Shown: piece after piece, positions 46,273 through 58,068 of the stretch | Position numbering within the stretch: the first letter of the stretch is position 1 | Layout of the letters: each line of letters begins with the position of its first letter | Assembly: GCA_030015575.1 (NCBI GenBank) | Contig: CM057342.1 | Span: 624,059,348-624,123,347 of the forward strand | Source of the DNA: Agapanthus africanus | Taxonomy: Eukaryota; Streptophyta; Magnoliopsida; Asparagales; Amaryllidaceae | Reading direction: 5' to 3' | Length of the DNA: 64,000 bases | The notes under the pieces: generated by a model | The model's database searches: none | What the model was told of the DNA's origin: nothing | Seen by the model: only the letters and a program-made list of their open reading frames with translations | Translations under genes and position numbers: made by a program

Positions 46273-46277
46273 AGCGC
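46273..46277. repeat. Target-site duplication of the chromovirus (AGCGC), left copy
   Basis: AGCGC at 46273-46277 and at 55901-55905, exactly flanking the LTRs. Confidence 0.93.
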
Positions 46278-49091
46278 TGTAACACCCGAGCCCAATAATA
46301 CTATTTATATTGCTAGTTGAGGGTTATGTATTGCTCATTCCATTTATCCTGATTGTTTGGTGCTTTTTGCAAAATTCTAACCGGTTAAGTCATTTTGGCA
46401 CATAACAAATTTTTACTCCTAAAATGAAATTTACAATATCCATGTTGGCCTACTCGTCGCCACTAGTCGCGTGGTAGCGTCCGCACGTCGAGATTCCGTC
46501 CCGTTCGGCTAAACGGGCAAGTTTGGACGTCTACGCATGCGTACAAGTGTACGACTTGGGGGCATGCATTTTAATCATTAAACACCTCTTTTCAAAATTT
46601 GGAACCCGCTTAAAATCCTATAATTTGAATTTGGAGCATTTGGGCGCAAACCGGGCGCGATTTGGAAATGTTTCATTTAGCGCCAAAAAGGCCCATTTAA
46701 TTAAATATACTAAAACTAAAAATATATACGAATATATATTTTTCCCTTAACAGTTAAAATCATTTAAACCCTTTAAAACCTTTTTCCAAATCTTCCCTGG
46801 CCAATCACGAGAGACTCAAGTCTCTCGTGGGCCCCCCTTTTCAACCGTCTCTCTCTCTCTCTCTCTCTCTCCCCCTCGTCAAATCTCTCTCTCTCTCCTC
46901 CTATATTTATCCCTCGCAGCCGCCTCATCTTCTCCCCATCACGAGAAAATAAAACCCTACGCGAACAACCCACGAAACCCTAACCCTAGCTCCCCGCGAC
47001 CTCGCCGTCGCCGTCAGCACCTCCTCAACCTAGCCGCACCCTCTTCCTCCTTCCTCCGCTCTCTTCCACGCCTGCACCCAACCCCGACGACGCCACCAAC
47101 CACCGCAGGTCTTTTCGTCGACGCCGCCTCCAGTCACCGACGACGCCCGCGACTCCCTCTCTTCCTCCTCATCACTACCTCGTCGTCGCTTCCCTCCTCC
47201 CCTCGCCGGACCACCACCAGACCGAGCCGACCCTGCACCAATCCCCGGGTCGCCGGAGAACGCGCCGTCGACCCTCATCGACGTCACCCGCGCCACCTCC
47301 GACCACCTCCTTTCCCCCTCGATCACCAGAGCCGACCACCACCCTCCTCTACTCGTCGCACCCTATCTCCAGCGAACCCGAGGCTGTTCAAGCCTTCGCA
47401 GCCGCCGTCGCTGCCTCGCCGGCGTTCCAGCGCCGTCGAGCCCGCCGGGGTTACCCCTGGTGTCTCCCGGTAAGCCTTCCTCATCGTTCCTTTGTGCTAG
47501 ATCCCTTTCCCCGCTGATCCTTGTTATGGTTATCGCATTTGCTAACATTGTTACTTTCGACTTTGCCGGTTTCCGACCGCGCCGTCTTTTGAACTCGACG
47601 CTCCAGCGAAGTATCCTGGTCCGTGTGATCCCATTGTTCTCTGTTGGGACTCGATCCGTGGCCCGTGCACCCGTCTCGTGTTTTCTGCCGACATTGCATC
47701 CGTGCTTTCCGGTTTGCGAAACCGTCGAGGCAAGTATCCGAATACTTGCTTTAACATGCTACAAACTTAATCATCATATTATTTATTATAACCACACAGC
47801 TATTGGTAACATCGATATCTTTTATAACTTAGAATTGATGGTCACAATTATCCGTAACACTAGATCAATATAGTATTTGCTTGTAATTAACCGGTCTACT
47901 ACTAATTCACACTTTAACTAACTAAACTAAGTAGATCGTCCTCACTTCATTTGTTAAATCACCCATGAGACAATTATTATGCTTTAGTCTAAATTCATGT
48001 AGCTTCATTACGTATGTTGATATTGTTCCATTTTGTGATTATTGCACCCCACGGGTGCTCGAACCTGTTAATATAACACCACTGCACCATTGTGATCAAA
48101 TGAAACTATTATTGCTGCTTACTTTATTACCTGCTGCTGTTCCTTACTCGATTGTATGCCTGCTGTGAGCACACCTTCGGTTACATTACATGTTGACCCG
48201 ACCTGTTACCTGATTTCATGCCTAATGCCGACAAACCTGACCATTCCTGCTGTCTATCCAGACAGACCTACTCTTACCGGATTTTGTGTTGGCATTAGTC
48301 CGTGACTACTGAATACCTGACCTGACATACATAGCTTGGGGGTATGGGGAAATCAAAGGTGAAACCGACTTGTAACTCAACAGTTCGATACTTGTTCTGA
48401 TCAGTCTTACGGGCTTGGCCAGCCCCGGAGTGGTGATGCTGACATCACTCGCCCATCTTGCTACCTTTTACTGCTTAGCGGCACGTCTCGGATTCAGCCC
48501 CGAGGGCTTTGACCGTGGTCCCGGGCACGCACGGGATACTATTGAGTTACATCGACGATTCATCAAATTGATTTCAAAGACTATAGGGTAGAAACCTGAT
48601 AGGACAGTTTAGTTACCACTGCACAATACCCTGCACTGTTATTTCCTAGTACTGCTTTATTCATGTTCATACCTGCATTGCTAATCACCATATTTGTTAT
48701 ATTATTTGGTTGACATGACGCGCTGACGTCTGGGTTTTGCATGGCCCAGATTCCGTACCACTATCGACGACCGAGCAGGAGTACTTCAGCCAGCAGGCTG
48801 AACTGTGAGTTCCTTAGGGTTTAGTTTATTTATTTTCATTTCATTTCCAGATGTGAGCCGCATTATGGGACGTACTGTTTATTTATTGTATTGGATCATT
48901 TGCTTCCGCACTTATTGTTTATTGATTCTTGTTATTATGGATTTGGACATGTATTAGATTAGTTTATTTTATTGTTCTTGATATCTCTACAACCGTAATG
49001 TGACTATGGACGGATACGTCCTTCCCACAGGTAGCATGGTTGGCTATGTCACGTGCCCAATCTTGCGTACTCTGGGAAGCGGGGCGTGACA
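46278..49091 (+). repeat. 5' LTR of the chromovirus
   Basis: 2814 bp, TGTAACACCC...GGGGCGTGACA. A (CT)n tract at about 46848-46871 is shorter than in the 3' copy. 'tatatttat' near 46901 may be the TATA box, followed by a CCTCGC-rich leader with open frames that are not genes. Confidence 0.93.
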
Positions 49092-49100
49092 TGGTTCTTT

Positions 49101-49113
49101 TGGTATCAGAGCC
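49101..49113 (+). promoter_or_regulatory. Primer binding site of the chromovirus
   Basis: TGGTATCAGAGCC, complementary to initiator methionine tRNA, 9 bp after the LTR. This spacing is normal for plant chromoviruses. Confidence 0.9.
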
Positions 49114-49463
49114 ATATGTTAATTGGGTTGATTCTTTGTAGTTGGGTATTGCACCCGGTACACGAATCAGAATACCCGTGTTTAGGAAACATGTCCTGCC
49201 ACCTTGACCGTTTTACCATTCTTGAATCACATTCTTCCGGATTATATCTTTTACGACGTGCAAACTTACTTTGCATTGTCAACTCGAAAACCTGATTTCT
49301 TGTTATCCCTAGGACTTGGGCGACTTGGGTGGAGTTAAGTGATTGCGGCTATGATACCGCGGCATGGCTACAATGCTGTACTCTATTTAAGTATCTTGGA
49401 GTTCTATCCTTGATCCATATTCAGAATCTATCATCATGCTAATGTTGGGTGTTTTGAGTTCAG

Positions 49464-50110
49464 GATGATGGCAGGTAAGAAGTTGAAGACGTACCGGAGG
49501 CGTGTGAACGAAGCCGCCATGCTTGGAGTGATAAGAGGAATGCTGGAAATCAAAGAAACAGACTGAGCTGATCCAGCAACAGCAGATTCGTTTCGGGAAG
49601 GTTTGCAGATCGTTCAGCAGTCTGTAAACAACGATGGAACTAGACCAGTCGAACGAGTAAGGGCCGTAGCGGATTTCAGACCTTTGTGTCCGTCTACATT
49701 TACTGGTTTAAAGGAGCTGTTACCAGCTGAGCAGAGGCTAGTGACACGGAGAATTTGCTGTTTGCGGCACAGATTGCAGAGGACAAAGGAGTTGATTCAA
49801 CTAGTGGATTACGCCCGAGAGGGGTGGCTTGTGGAGGAGACCCGCTTGCCCAAGCCAATCTGTTGGGCGGATTTTTCTAAAAAGTTTCTTAGAGAAAAGT
49901 CTTCCCGCGGACTGCACGGGAGGAAGTGGAAGAGAAGTTCATCGGACTAAGGCAGAATGGAGCGACCGTGGACGTGCATGCAGCAGAATGGGGGAGACTC
50001 AGTAGTCTCGTTGGACCTTTCACGGCCAACGATGTAGACAGCAGTTGCGGTAAGGAAGCAGTTCTGTCGGGCCAGTCGATTTTAGGGCTAGGCCGACAAA
50101 CAGTGTTCTT
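49464..50110 (+). pseudogene. Remains of chromovirus gag (protease region deleted)
   Basis: Pieces of the retrotransposon gag core appear in different frames: LCPSTFTGLKE (from about 49684), WADFSKKFLREK (near 49866) and EEKFIGLRQNGATVDVHAAEWGRL (49929-50000). Frameshifts separate them, and the zinc knuckle and the aspartic protease motif are absent before the reverse transcriptase region begins near 50117. Gag and protease cannot have been supplied by this copy. Confidence 0.75.
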
Positions 50111-50116
50111 GCGACA

Positions 50117-53027
50117 ATGGAAGTGGATAGTGATGAAGAGCCGGCAGTTGTTCGCGACTTTATGGATGTATTTACAGATATTTCAGGCTTACCGCCGAAG
50201 CGAGATGTGGAGTTTGCGATTGACCTTATTCCTGGTGCAGCGCCAGTATCAAAGTCTTACCATCCAATGGCACCAGTGGAATTGGAAGAAATTAAGAAGC
50301 AAGTTGGTGAATTACTTGAGAAGGGTTGGATTCGAAGCAGCAACTCACCTTGGGGAGCTCCAGTTCTTTTAGTAAAGAAGAAGGATGGCACGAGAAGGAT
50401 GTGCATTGATTATCGAGAATTGAACCGGGTGACTATTAAGAACAAGTACCCGATCCCTCGCATTGGAGAACTTTTTGAGCAGCTTAGTGGCGCGAGGGTA
50501 TTCTCGAAACTGGATTTGCGATCAGGATATCATCAGGTCCGAGTAAAAATAGAAGACATTTGCAAGACGGCATTTCGAACACGATATGGACATTTCGAGT
50601 ATTTGGTGATGCCCTTCGGAGTGACTAATGCGCCAGCAATATTCATGGATTTGATGAACAGGATCTTTTCACCATTCTTGGACCAGTTTATTGTGGTATT
50701 CATTGACGATATTCTGGTGTACTCGAAGAGTCCAGAGGAGCATGCTGAGCACTTAAGGATCGCACTGCAGACGCTGAGACAAGAGAAGTTATCTGCGAAG
50801 ATGAGTAAGTGTGAATTCTGGCTGGAAGAAGTGAAGTTTCTGGGGCATGTCGTGTCGGGCGATGGAATCGCCGTCGATCCCGAAAAGATTGCAGCAGTTC
50901 GAGATTGGCCTATTCCAAAGAATGTTGCGGAGATAAGAAGTTTTCTTGGACTCGCCGGTTACTACAGAAGATTTGTGGAGAACTTCGCTCGTTTAGCTGA
51001 GCCGTTAACCAAGCTTACGCGTAAGGAGGTACCGTTTGTTTGGACGGATGGATGTGCATTGGCCTTCGAGACGTTGAAGCAGACGTTGATAACCGCCCCT
51101 ATCCTAACCGTACCGGATGATTCAGGAGGACTGGTGATTCATAGCGACGCATCCGGAAAGGGATTGGGATGTGTTTTGATGCAGAATGGGAAAGTCGTCG
51201 CTTACGCATCGAGACAACTGGAGACTCATGAGAAGAATTATCCGACTCATGACTTGGAGCTTGCAGCCGTAATCTTCGCCCTGAAGATTTGGAGACACTA
51301 CCTTTTGGGCGAGAGAGTCGAAGTCTTTACAGATCACAAGAGTTTGAAGTATGTGTTCACTCAGAAGGAGTTGAACATGAGGCAACGCAGGTGGTTGGAG
51401 CTGATGGCCGACTACGACCTTGATCTTAAGTACCATCCGGGAAAAGTTAACGTAGTGCCGGATGCGCTGAGTCGGTTACCAGCAATTCAGATATTGACTG
51501 CACAGAGAGAGATCATTGCGGATTTTCGGAGATTTGACTTAGAGGTTGTGCTACCACATGCTACAGGACAGTTGATGCAGTTGCAAGTACAGTCGTCCTT
51601 AGTTGAGAAGATTAAAACGGCACAAACGCAGGATCCTAGACTACAAAAGTTTCGAGAGCAGGTTGAAGCCGGACTACGAACCGATTTACTGATCCATGAA
51701 GACGGTTCGTTGAGATATGGTAGCCGTGTGTGTGTGCCAAAGGGAGATGTGCGTGAAGAGCTTATGAAGGAGGCACACAGTTCAGCTTACTCTGTACATC
51801 CAGGAGGGAAAAAGATGTACCGAGATATTCGACAGCACTTCTGGTGGGAAGGTATGAAACGGGAAATTGCTCGCTTCGTGGCTAAGTGCTTGGTGTGTCA
51901 GCAAGTCAAGGCTGAACACCAAAGGGTTGCTGGTTTGTTGCAACCACTTCCGATTCCTCAGTGGAAGTGGGAACATATAACCATGGATTTCGTGACGGCT
52001 TTACCGCGGACTCCAAAGGGCAACAATGCTGTATGGGTGATTGTCGATCATTTGACCAAGGCAGCTCACTTTATTCCTTTTCGGGTTGGTCAATCGACGG
52101 AGACTTTGGCAGAGCGATACATGCAGGAGATTGTCAGATTGCATGGAGTGCCGGTAAGCATCGTGTCCGACCGGGACACTCGATTCTTGTCACACTTCTG
52201 GAGGAGTTTACAAGAAAGTTTGGGGACTCGATTGAAGTTCAGCACGGCTTATCATCCTCAGACTGATGGACAATCGGAGAGAACGATCCAAACCCTTGAA
52301 GATATGTTGAGGGCTTGCATGTCAGACTTCAAAGGTTCTTGGGAGGATCATCTACACCTGGTGGAGTTTTCGTGCAACAATAGCTTCCAAGCGACTATTC
52401 AGATGGCTCCGTTTGAAGCATTGTATGGTCGTAAGTGCCGTTCGCCGGTTTGTTGGGATGATGTTGGTGAACGAAGGTTACTAGGACCAGATTTGGTGAT
52501 ACAGACAGTTGAGAAGGTGAATACAATCAGGAAGCACATGAAGGCAGTTCAAGACGGACAGAAAAGTTGGGCCGACACGTCAAGAAGACCTCTAGAGTTC
52601 GCCGTGGGTGATTTGGTATTCCTGAAGATATCACCGACTAGAGGGGTGATTCGCTTTGGAAGTCGGGGAAAGCTTAGTTCTCGATTCGTTGGACCCTTCG
52701 AGATATTGGAGCGTGTTGGAGAGGTAGCGTAACCGGTTGGCGTTACCACAGTCATTAGCAGGAGTTCACGATGTGTTTCATGTGTCTCAACTACGGAGGT
52801 ATGTTCGTGATGAGACTCATGTCTTGGATCATTCGGAATTGACCGTACGGGAGGACCTAACTTTTGAGGAGCGACCAGTTGAAATCAAGGATCGAAGAGA
52901 AAATGTTCTTAAGAACAAGGTTATCCCTCTTGTGCTAGTTTCTTGGGGTAATCGATTGCATGGAGAATCCACTTGGGAGCGAGAAGACGAGATCCGACAG
53001 AAACTCCCTCACCTTTCCAGTAGTTAG
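50117..53027 (+). pseudogene. Chromovirus pol (RT-RH-INT-chromodomain) with one frameshift
   Basis: 871 codons are open from 50117 to 52732. Reverse transcriptase: [34 protein letters not shown] (about 50698-50724). RNase [31 protein letters not shown]. Integrase: zinc site with [10 protein letters not shown] and CLVCQQ, core [15 protein letters not shown] and [13 protein letters not shown], all three acidic residues present. At 52727-52734 an extra A creates a TAA and shifts frame; the rest (52737-53027) reads ALPQSLAGVHDVFHVSQLRRY and a chromodomain-like tail (VIPLVLVSW, ESTWERED), which in this family guides integration to chromatin. 50117 is not a native start; pol is normally released from gag-pol. 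Confidence 0.92.
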
Positions 53028-53082
53028 ACATCTTGTATTCTTGGAATTTCGAGGACGAAATTCTTTTTGTAGTTGGGTATGA
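53028..53082 (+). other. Chromovirus 3' leader to LTR, weak polypurine tract
   Basis: Contains 'ttcgaggacgaaattc' (53047-53062), a motif common before chromovirus 3' LTRs. The expected purine run directly before the LTR is replaced by 'gtagttgggtatga', an unusually poor tract. Confidence 0.6.
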
Positions 53083-55900
53083 TGTAACACCCGAGCCCAA
53101 TAATACTATTTATATTGCTAGTTGAGGGTTATGTATTGCTCATTCCATTTATCCTGATTGTTTGGTGCTTTTTGCAAAATTCTAACCGGTTAAGTCATTT
53201 TGGCACATAACAAATTTTAACTCCTAAAATGAAATTTACAATATCCATGTTGGCCTACTCGTCGCCACTAGTCGCGTGGTAGCGTCCGCACGTCGAGATT
53301 CCGTCCCGTTCAGCTAAACGGGCAAGTTTGGACGTCTACGCACGCGTACAAGTGTACGACTTCGGGGCATGCATTTTAATCATTAAACACCTCTTTTCAA
53401 AATTTGGAACCCGCTTAAAATCCTATAATTTGAATTTGGAGCATTTGGGCGCAACCCGGGCGCGATTTGGAAATGTTTCATTTAGCGCCAAAAAGGCCCA
53501 TTTAATTAAATATACTAAAACTAAAAATATATACGAATATATATTTTTCCCTTAACAGTTAAAATCATTTAAACCCTTTAAAACCTTTTTCCAAATCTTC
53601 CCTGGCCAATCACGAGAGACTCAAGTCTCTCGTGGGCCCCCCTTTTCAACCGTCTCTCTCTCTCTCTCTCTCTCTCTCTCCCCCTCGTCAAATCTCTCTC
53701 TCTCTCCTCCTATATTTATCCCTCGCAGCCGCCTCATCTTCTCCCCATCACGAGAAAATAAAACCCTACGCGAACAACCCACGAAACCCTAACCCTAGCT
53801 CCCCGCGACCTCGCCGTCGCCGTCAGCACCTCCTCAACCTAGCCGCACCCTCTTCCTCCTTCCTCCGCTCTCTTCCACGCCTGCACCCAACCCCGACGAC
53901 GCCACCAACCACCGCAGGTCTTGTCGTCGACGCCGCCTCCAGTCACCGACGACGCCCGCGACTCCCTCTCTTCCTCCTCATCACTACCTCGTCGTCGCTT
54001 CCCTCCTCCCCTCGCCGGACCACCACCAGACCGAGCCGACCCTGCACCAATCCCCGGGTCGCCGGAGAACGCGCCTTCGACCCTCGTCGACGTCACCCGC
54101 GCCACCTCCGACCACCTCCTTTCCCCCTCGATCACCAGAGCCGACCACCACCCTCCTCTACTCGTCGCACCCTATCTCCAGCGAACCCGAGGCTGTTCAA
54201 GCCTTCGCAGCCGCCGTCGCTGCCTCGCCGGCGTTCCAGCGCCGTCGAGCCCGCCGGGGTTACCCCTGGTGTCTCCCGGTAAGCCTTCCTCATCGTTCCT
54301 TTGAGCTAGATCCCTTTCCCCGCTGATCCTTGTTATGGTTATCGCATTTGCTAACATTGTTACTTTCGACTTTGCCGGTTTCCGACCGCGCCGTCTTTTG
54401 AACCCGACGCTCCAGCGAAGTACCCTGGTCCGTGTGATCCCATTGTTCTCTGTTGGGACTCGATCCGTGGCCCGTGCACCCGTCTCGTGTTTTCTGCCGA
54501 CATTGCATCCGTGCTTTCCGGTTTGCGAAACCGTCGAGGCAAGTATCCGAATACTTGCTTTAACATGCTACAAACTTAATCATCATATTATTTATTATAA
54601 CCACACAGCTATTGGTAACATCGATATCTTTTATAACTTAGAATTGATGGTCACAATTATCCGTAACACTAGATCAATATAGTATTTGCTTGTAATTAAC
54701 CGGTCTACTACTAATTCACACTTTAACTAACTAAACTAAGTAGATCGTCCTCACTTCATTTGTTAAATCACCCATGAGACAATTATTATGCTTTAGTCTA
54801 AATTCATGTAGCTTCATTACGTATGTTGATATTGTTCCATTTTGTGATTATTGCACCCCACGGGTGCTCGAACCTGTTAATATAACACCACTGCACCATT
54901 GTGATCAAATGAAACTATTATTGCTGCTTACTTTATTACCTGCTGCTGTTCCTTACTCGATTGTATGCCTGCTGTGAGCACACCTTCGGTTACATTACAT
55001 GTTGACCCGACCTGTTACCTGATTTCATGCCTAATGCCGACAAACCTGACCATTCCTGCTGTCTATCCAGACAGACCTACTCTTACCGGATTTTGTGTTG
55101 GCATTAGTCCGTGACTACTGAATACCTGACCTGACATACATAGCTTGGGGGTATGGGGAAATCAAAGGTGAAACCGACTTGTAACTCAACAGTTCGATAC
55201 TTGTTCTGATCAGTCTTACGGGCTTGGCCAGCCCCGGAGTGGTGATGCTGACATCACTCGCCCATCTTGCTACCTTTTACTGCTTAGCGGCACGTCTCGG
55301 ATTCAGCCCCGAGGGCTTTGACCGTGGTCCCGGGCACGCACGGGATACTATTGAGTTACATCGACGATTCATCAAATTGATTTCAAAGACTATAGGGTAG
55401 AAACCTGATAGGACAGTTTAGTTACCACTGCACAATACCCTGCACTGTTATTTCCTAGTACTGCTTTATTCATGTTCATACCTGCATTGCTTATCACCAT
55501 ATTTGTTATATTATTTGGTTGACATGACGCGCTGACGTCTGGGTTTTGCATGGCCCAGATTCCGTACCACTATCGACGACCGAGCAGGAGTACTTCAGCC
55601 AGCAGGCTGAACTGTGAGTTCCTTAGGGTTTAGTTTATTTATTTTCATTTCATTTCCAGATGTGAGCCGCATTATGGGACGTACTGTTTATTTATTGTAT
55701 TGGATCATTTGCTTCCGCACTTATTGTTTATTGATTCTTGTTATTATGGATTTGGACATGTATTAGATTAGTTTATTTTATTGTTCTTGATATCTCTACA
55801 ACCGTAATGTGACTGTGGACGGATACGTCCTACCCACAGGTAGCATGGTTGGCTATGTCACGTGCCCAATCTTGCGTACTCTGGGAAGCGGGGCGTGACA
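53083..55900 (+). repeat. 3' LTR of the chromovirus
   Basis: 2818 bp, nearly identical to 46278-49091. AGCGC follows at 55901-55905. Confidence 0.93.
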
Positions 55901-56469
55901 AGCGCTACCGAGCGAGCCAGCCGACTCGCGGAGATCAGGCCCAAGCGTCTCAAAGACCCCAGCTTGCCCACGGCCTCGTCGTAGAGCTGCTCGGACAAGG
56001 GGTTGTAAAGCCCCGGCGACGCCCTCCAGATGGAGTACATCAGCAGCTACAGCAGGAGGGAGCGCCGGGAGAGCAGCCGGCCGAAGTGGTCTTCGATGCT
56101 CCCATAGACCAACTGCACCGTGTCCTCGGTGCAGTTATGGTCATAGAGGTATACGTTTTCGAAGTGGATGATATCGGGGATGGTAAAGGGGAAGTCTTCG
56201 ATTCTCAACGATCTGTTAACTAAGAAAGGAAGGACCAGTTTTCGCCCGCAAAGTCGCTATATAGCCTACTGTGCCCCAACGGAACCCAACAGTCGCCCAT
56301 TTTCGCCCGCAAAGTCGCTACCACGCGGCGATCATTGAGCCTTCTCTGGTAGAATCGAAACGACGCGACTCTAGCGCTTCTCCACCCCGCGCATTCAATG
56401 CACATGCTACGCGCACGTTCGCCGCGACCGTTCCTGTTCCCCATACCTGCCACGGGATGGTCGGGCGAA

Positions 56470-57660
56470 ACCTCATGAAGAATCGGCTAAGTATCTACCA
56501 TGCTCGGCCATCCTTGGCCGGTGGCTTTCCTACACGCAACGCCGGGGATCAAAGCCCTCGCCGAGAGGCAACCGCGCAGCTTCACTGCCCGGTTATCCTT
56601 AGCAGGCCTACTACGGCCCCTCCAACGCTAAGGATTAAAGTTCTCCGTAGAGGCAGCCGAGCGGCTTCCCTGCTCGGCTATCCCCGGCCGGTAGCTTCCC
56701 TACTCGCAACGCCAGGGATCAAAGCCCTCGCCGAGAGGCGACCGCGCAGCTTCACTGCCTGGTTATCCTTAGCGGGTCTCCTATGGCCCCTCCAACGCTA
56801 AGGATCAAAGTCCTCCGCAGAGGCAGCCGAGCGGCTTCCGTGCTCGGCTATCCCTGGCCGGTAGCTTCTCTATTCGCAATGCCAGGGATCAAAACCCTCG
56901 CCAAGAGGCAACCGCGCAGCTTCACTACTCGGTTATCCTTAGCAGGCCTCCTACGGCCCCTCCAACGCTAAAGATCAAAGTCCTCCTTAGAGGTAGCTCA
57001 GCAGCTACCCTGCTCGGCTATCCCCGGCTGGTAGCTTCCTACCACAACCGACAGGGATCAAAAGCCTCGCCAAGAGGCACTGGGCAGTAACCCTGCTCAG
57101 TCCCCGTCCTGAAGGATCAAAAGCCCTCGCAAGAGGCAACCGAGCCCGACCCTTGCTTAGTCATCTCCGGCTGGTAGCTCCCTACCCATGACGCCAGAGA
57201 TCAAAGCCCTCGCAAGAGGCGTCCGAACGGCTACCCCGCTCAGTCATCCCAGGCTGGTAGTTGCCTACCCACGATGCCAGAGATCAAAACCCTCGCCAAG
57301 AGGCAACCGCGCAGCTTCACTACCCGGTCATCCTTAGTAGGCTTCTTATAACCCCTCCAACACTAAGGATCAAAGTCCTCCTTAGAGGCAGCCGAGCGGC
57401 TTCCTTGCTCGGCTATTCCCGGCCGGTAGCTTCCCTACTCGCAACACCAGGGATCAAAGCCCTTGCCAAGAGGCAACCGCGCAACTTCACTGCCCGGTTA
57501 TCCTTAGCAGGCCTCCTACGGCCCCTCCAACGCTAAGGATCAAAGTCCTCCTTAGAGGCAGCTCAGCAGCTACCCTGCTCGGCTATTCCTGGCCAGTAGC
57601 TTCCCTACTCGCAACGCCAGGGATCGAAAAGTCCTCCCAGAGGCAGTCTAGCCCATTCAT
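56470..57660 (-). repeat. Tandem stem-loop repeats, 80-90 bp units (element 2)
   Basis: Homologous to the block in element 1. On the plus strand units read as 'atccttag...ctaaggat' and 'ccggccggtagc...gccagggat' stems joined by 'caaagccctcgccaagaggc'. About 13 units. The block lies between ORF1 and ORF2 as in element 1. Arg/Pro-rich open frames through it are artefacts. Confidence 0.82.
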
Positions 57661-57995
57661 GCTCGGCACAATTACGGCGGACATCCCTCTGCCCATCACA
57701 TGCAGCGGATCCGAGGCCCCAACAAGGGACATCAGGTCTATCCAAGTCTGAGCGATTCCCCCTCGACTTCGAGGCCATGGAGATGCCTTCTTCTCAGCAG
57801 CGCTTGGCACGCTTGGCACGCTTGGCAAGTGATCGATCAACTCGACGAACGATCGCTAGATAGATAGCCGACCTGACATGGATGCCCAACAGTGTAAGCA
57901 AAGATATTTTATGAGCATTCTTCACAAACAAAAGATAAAGTGCAAACTGATGAAACAAAAAAAGTTATACTACCAAAAGCGAAGTCTTTACAAAG

Positions 57996-58016
57996 GGTAT
58001 TTTGGGCTCCTCAGCC
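57996..58016 (-). terminator. 3' motif of antisense ORF2 (element 2)
   Basis: On the minus strand 'ggctgaggagcccaaaatacc', about 50 bp after the ORF2 stop (58069-58071). Same motif as at 21284, 26278 and 46077. Confidence 0.55.
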
Positions 58017-58068
58017 TTACAAACTGCCCAGAGGCTTACAAAATAAAAGGAGGAGGAAGACGGGGGCT

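Larger units (their letters stand above)
46278..55900 (+). mobile_element. Ty3/gypsy chromovirus with 2.8 kb LTRs, gag/protease damaged
   Basis: Full-length insertion: LTRs 46278-49091 and 53083-55900, duplication AGCGC, primer site 49101-49113, broken gag 49464-50110, pol 50117-53027. Domain order RT, RNase H, integrase, chromodomain-like tail is that of plant chromoviruses, probably the Tekay/Del group. About 15 substitutions plus one (CT)n length change were seen by eye between the LTRs, near 0.5%, so it is the youngest large insertion here. Confidence 0.93.
46122..56202 (-). pseudogene. Antisense ORF1 of Tat element 2 (split by the chromovirus)
   Basis: Joining 56202-55901 with 46272-46122 gives 151 in-frame codons ending TAA at 46122-46124. 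The codon at the start position is ATC where element 1 has ATG (56200-56202), so the start is lost. An in-frame TAG lies at 56047-56049. Segments EDFPFTIPDII, HFGRLLSRRS, YNPLSEQLYDEA, LISASRL and EYHEQC match element 1 ORF1. Where element 1 has a stop after MYSI, this copy has Trp. The chromovirus duplication AGCGC falls in the codons after LARS. No known domain recognised; function unknown. Confidence 0.65.

Noticed and set aside
53632..54304. 216-residue Ser/Pro/Arg-rich open frame in the chromovirus 3' LTR
   Set aside because: The 5' LTR copy of the same sequence does not keep the frame, because of the (CT)n length change and substitutions. It is low-complexity leader sequence.
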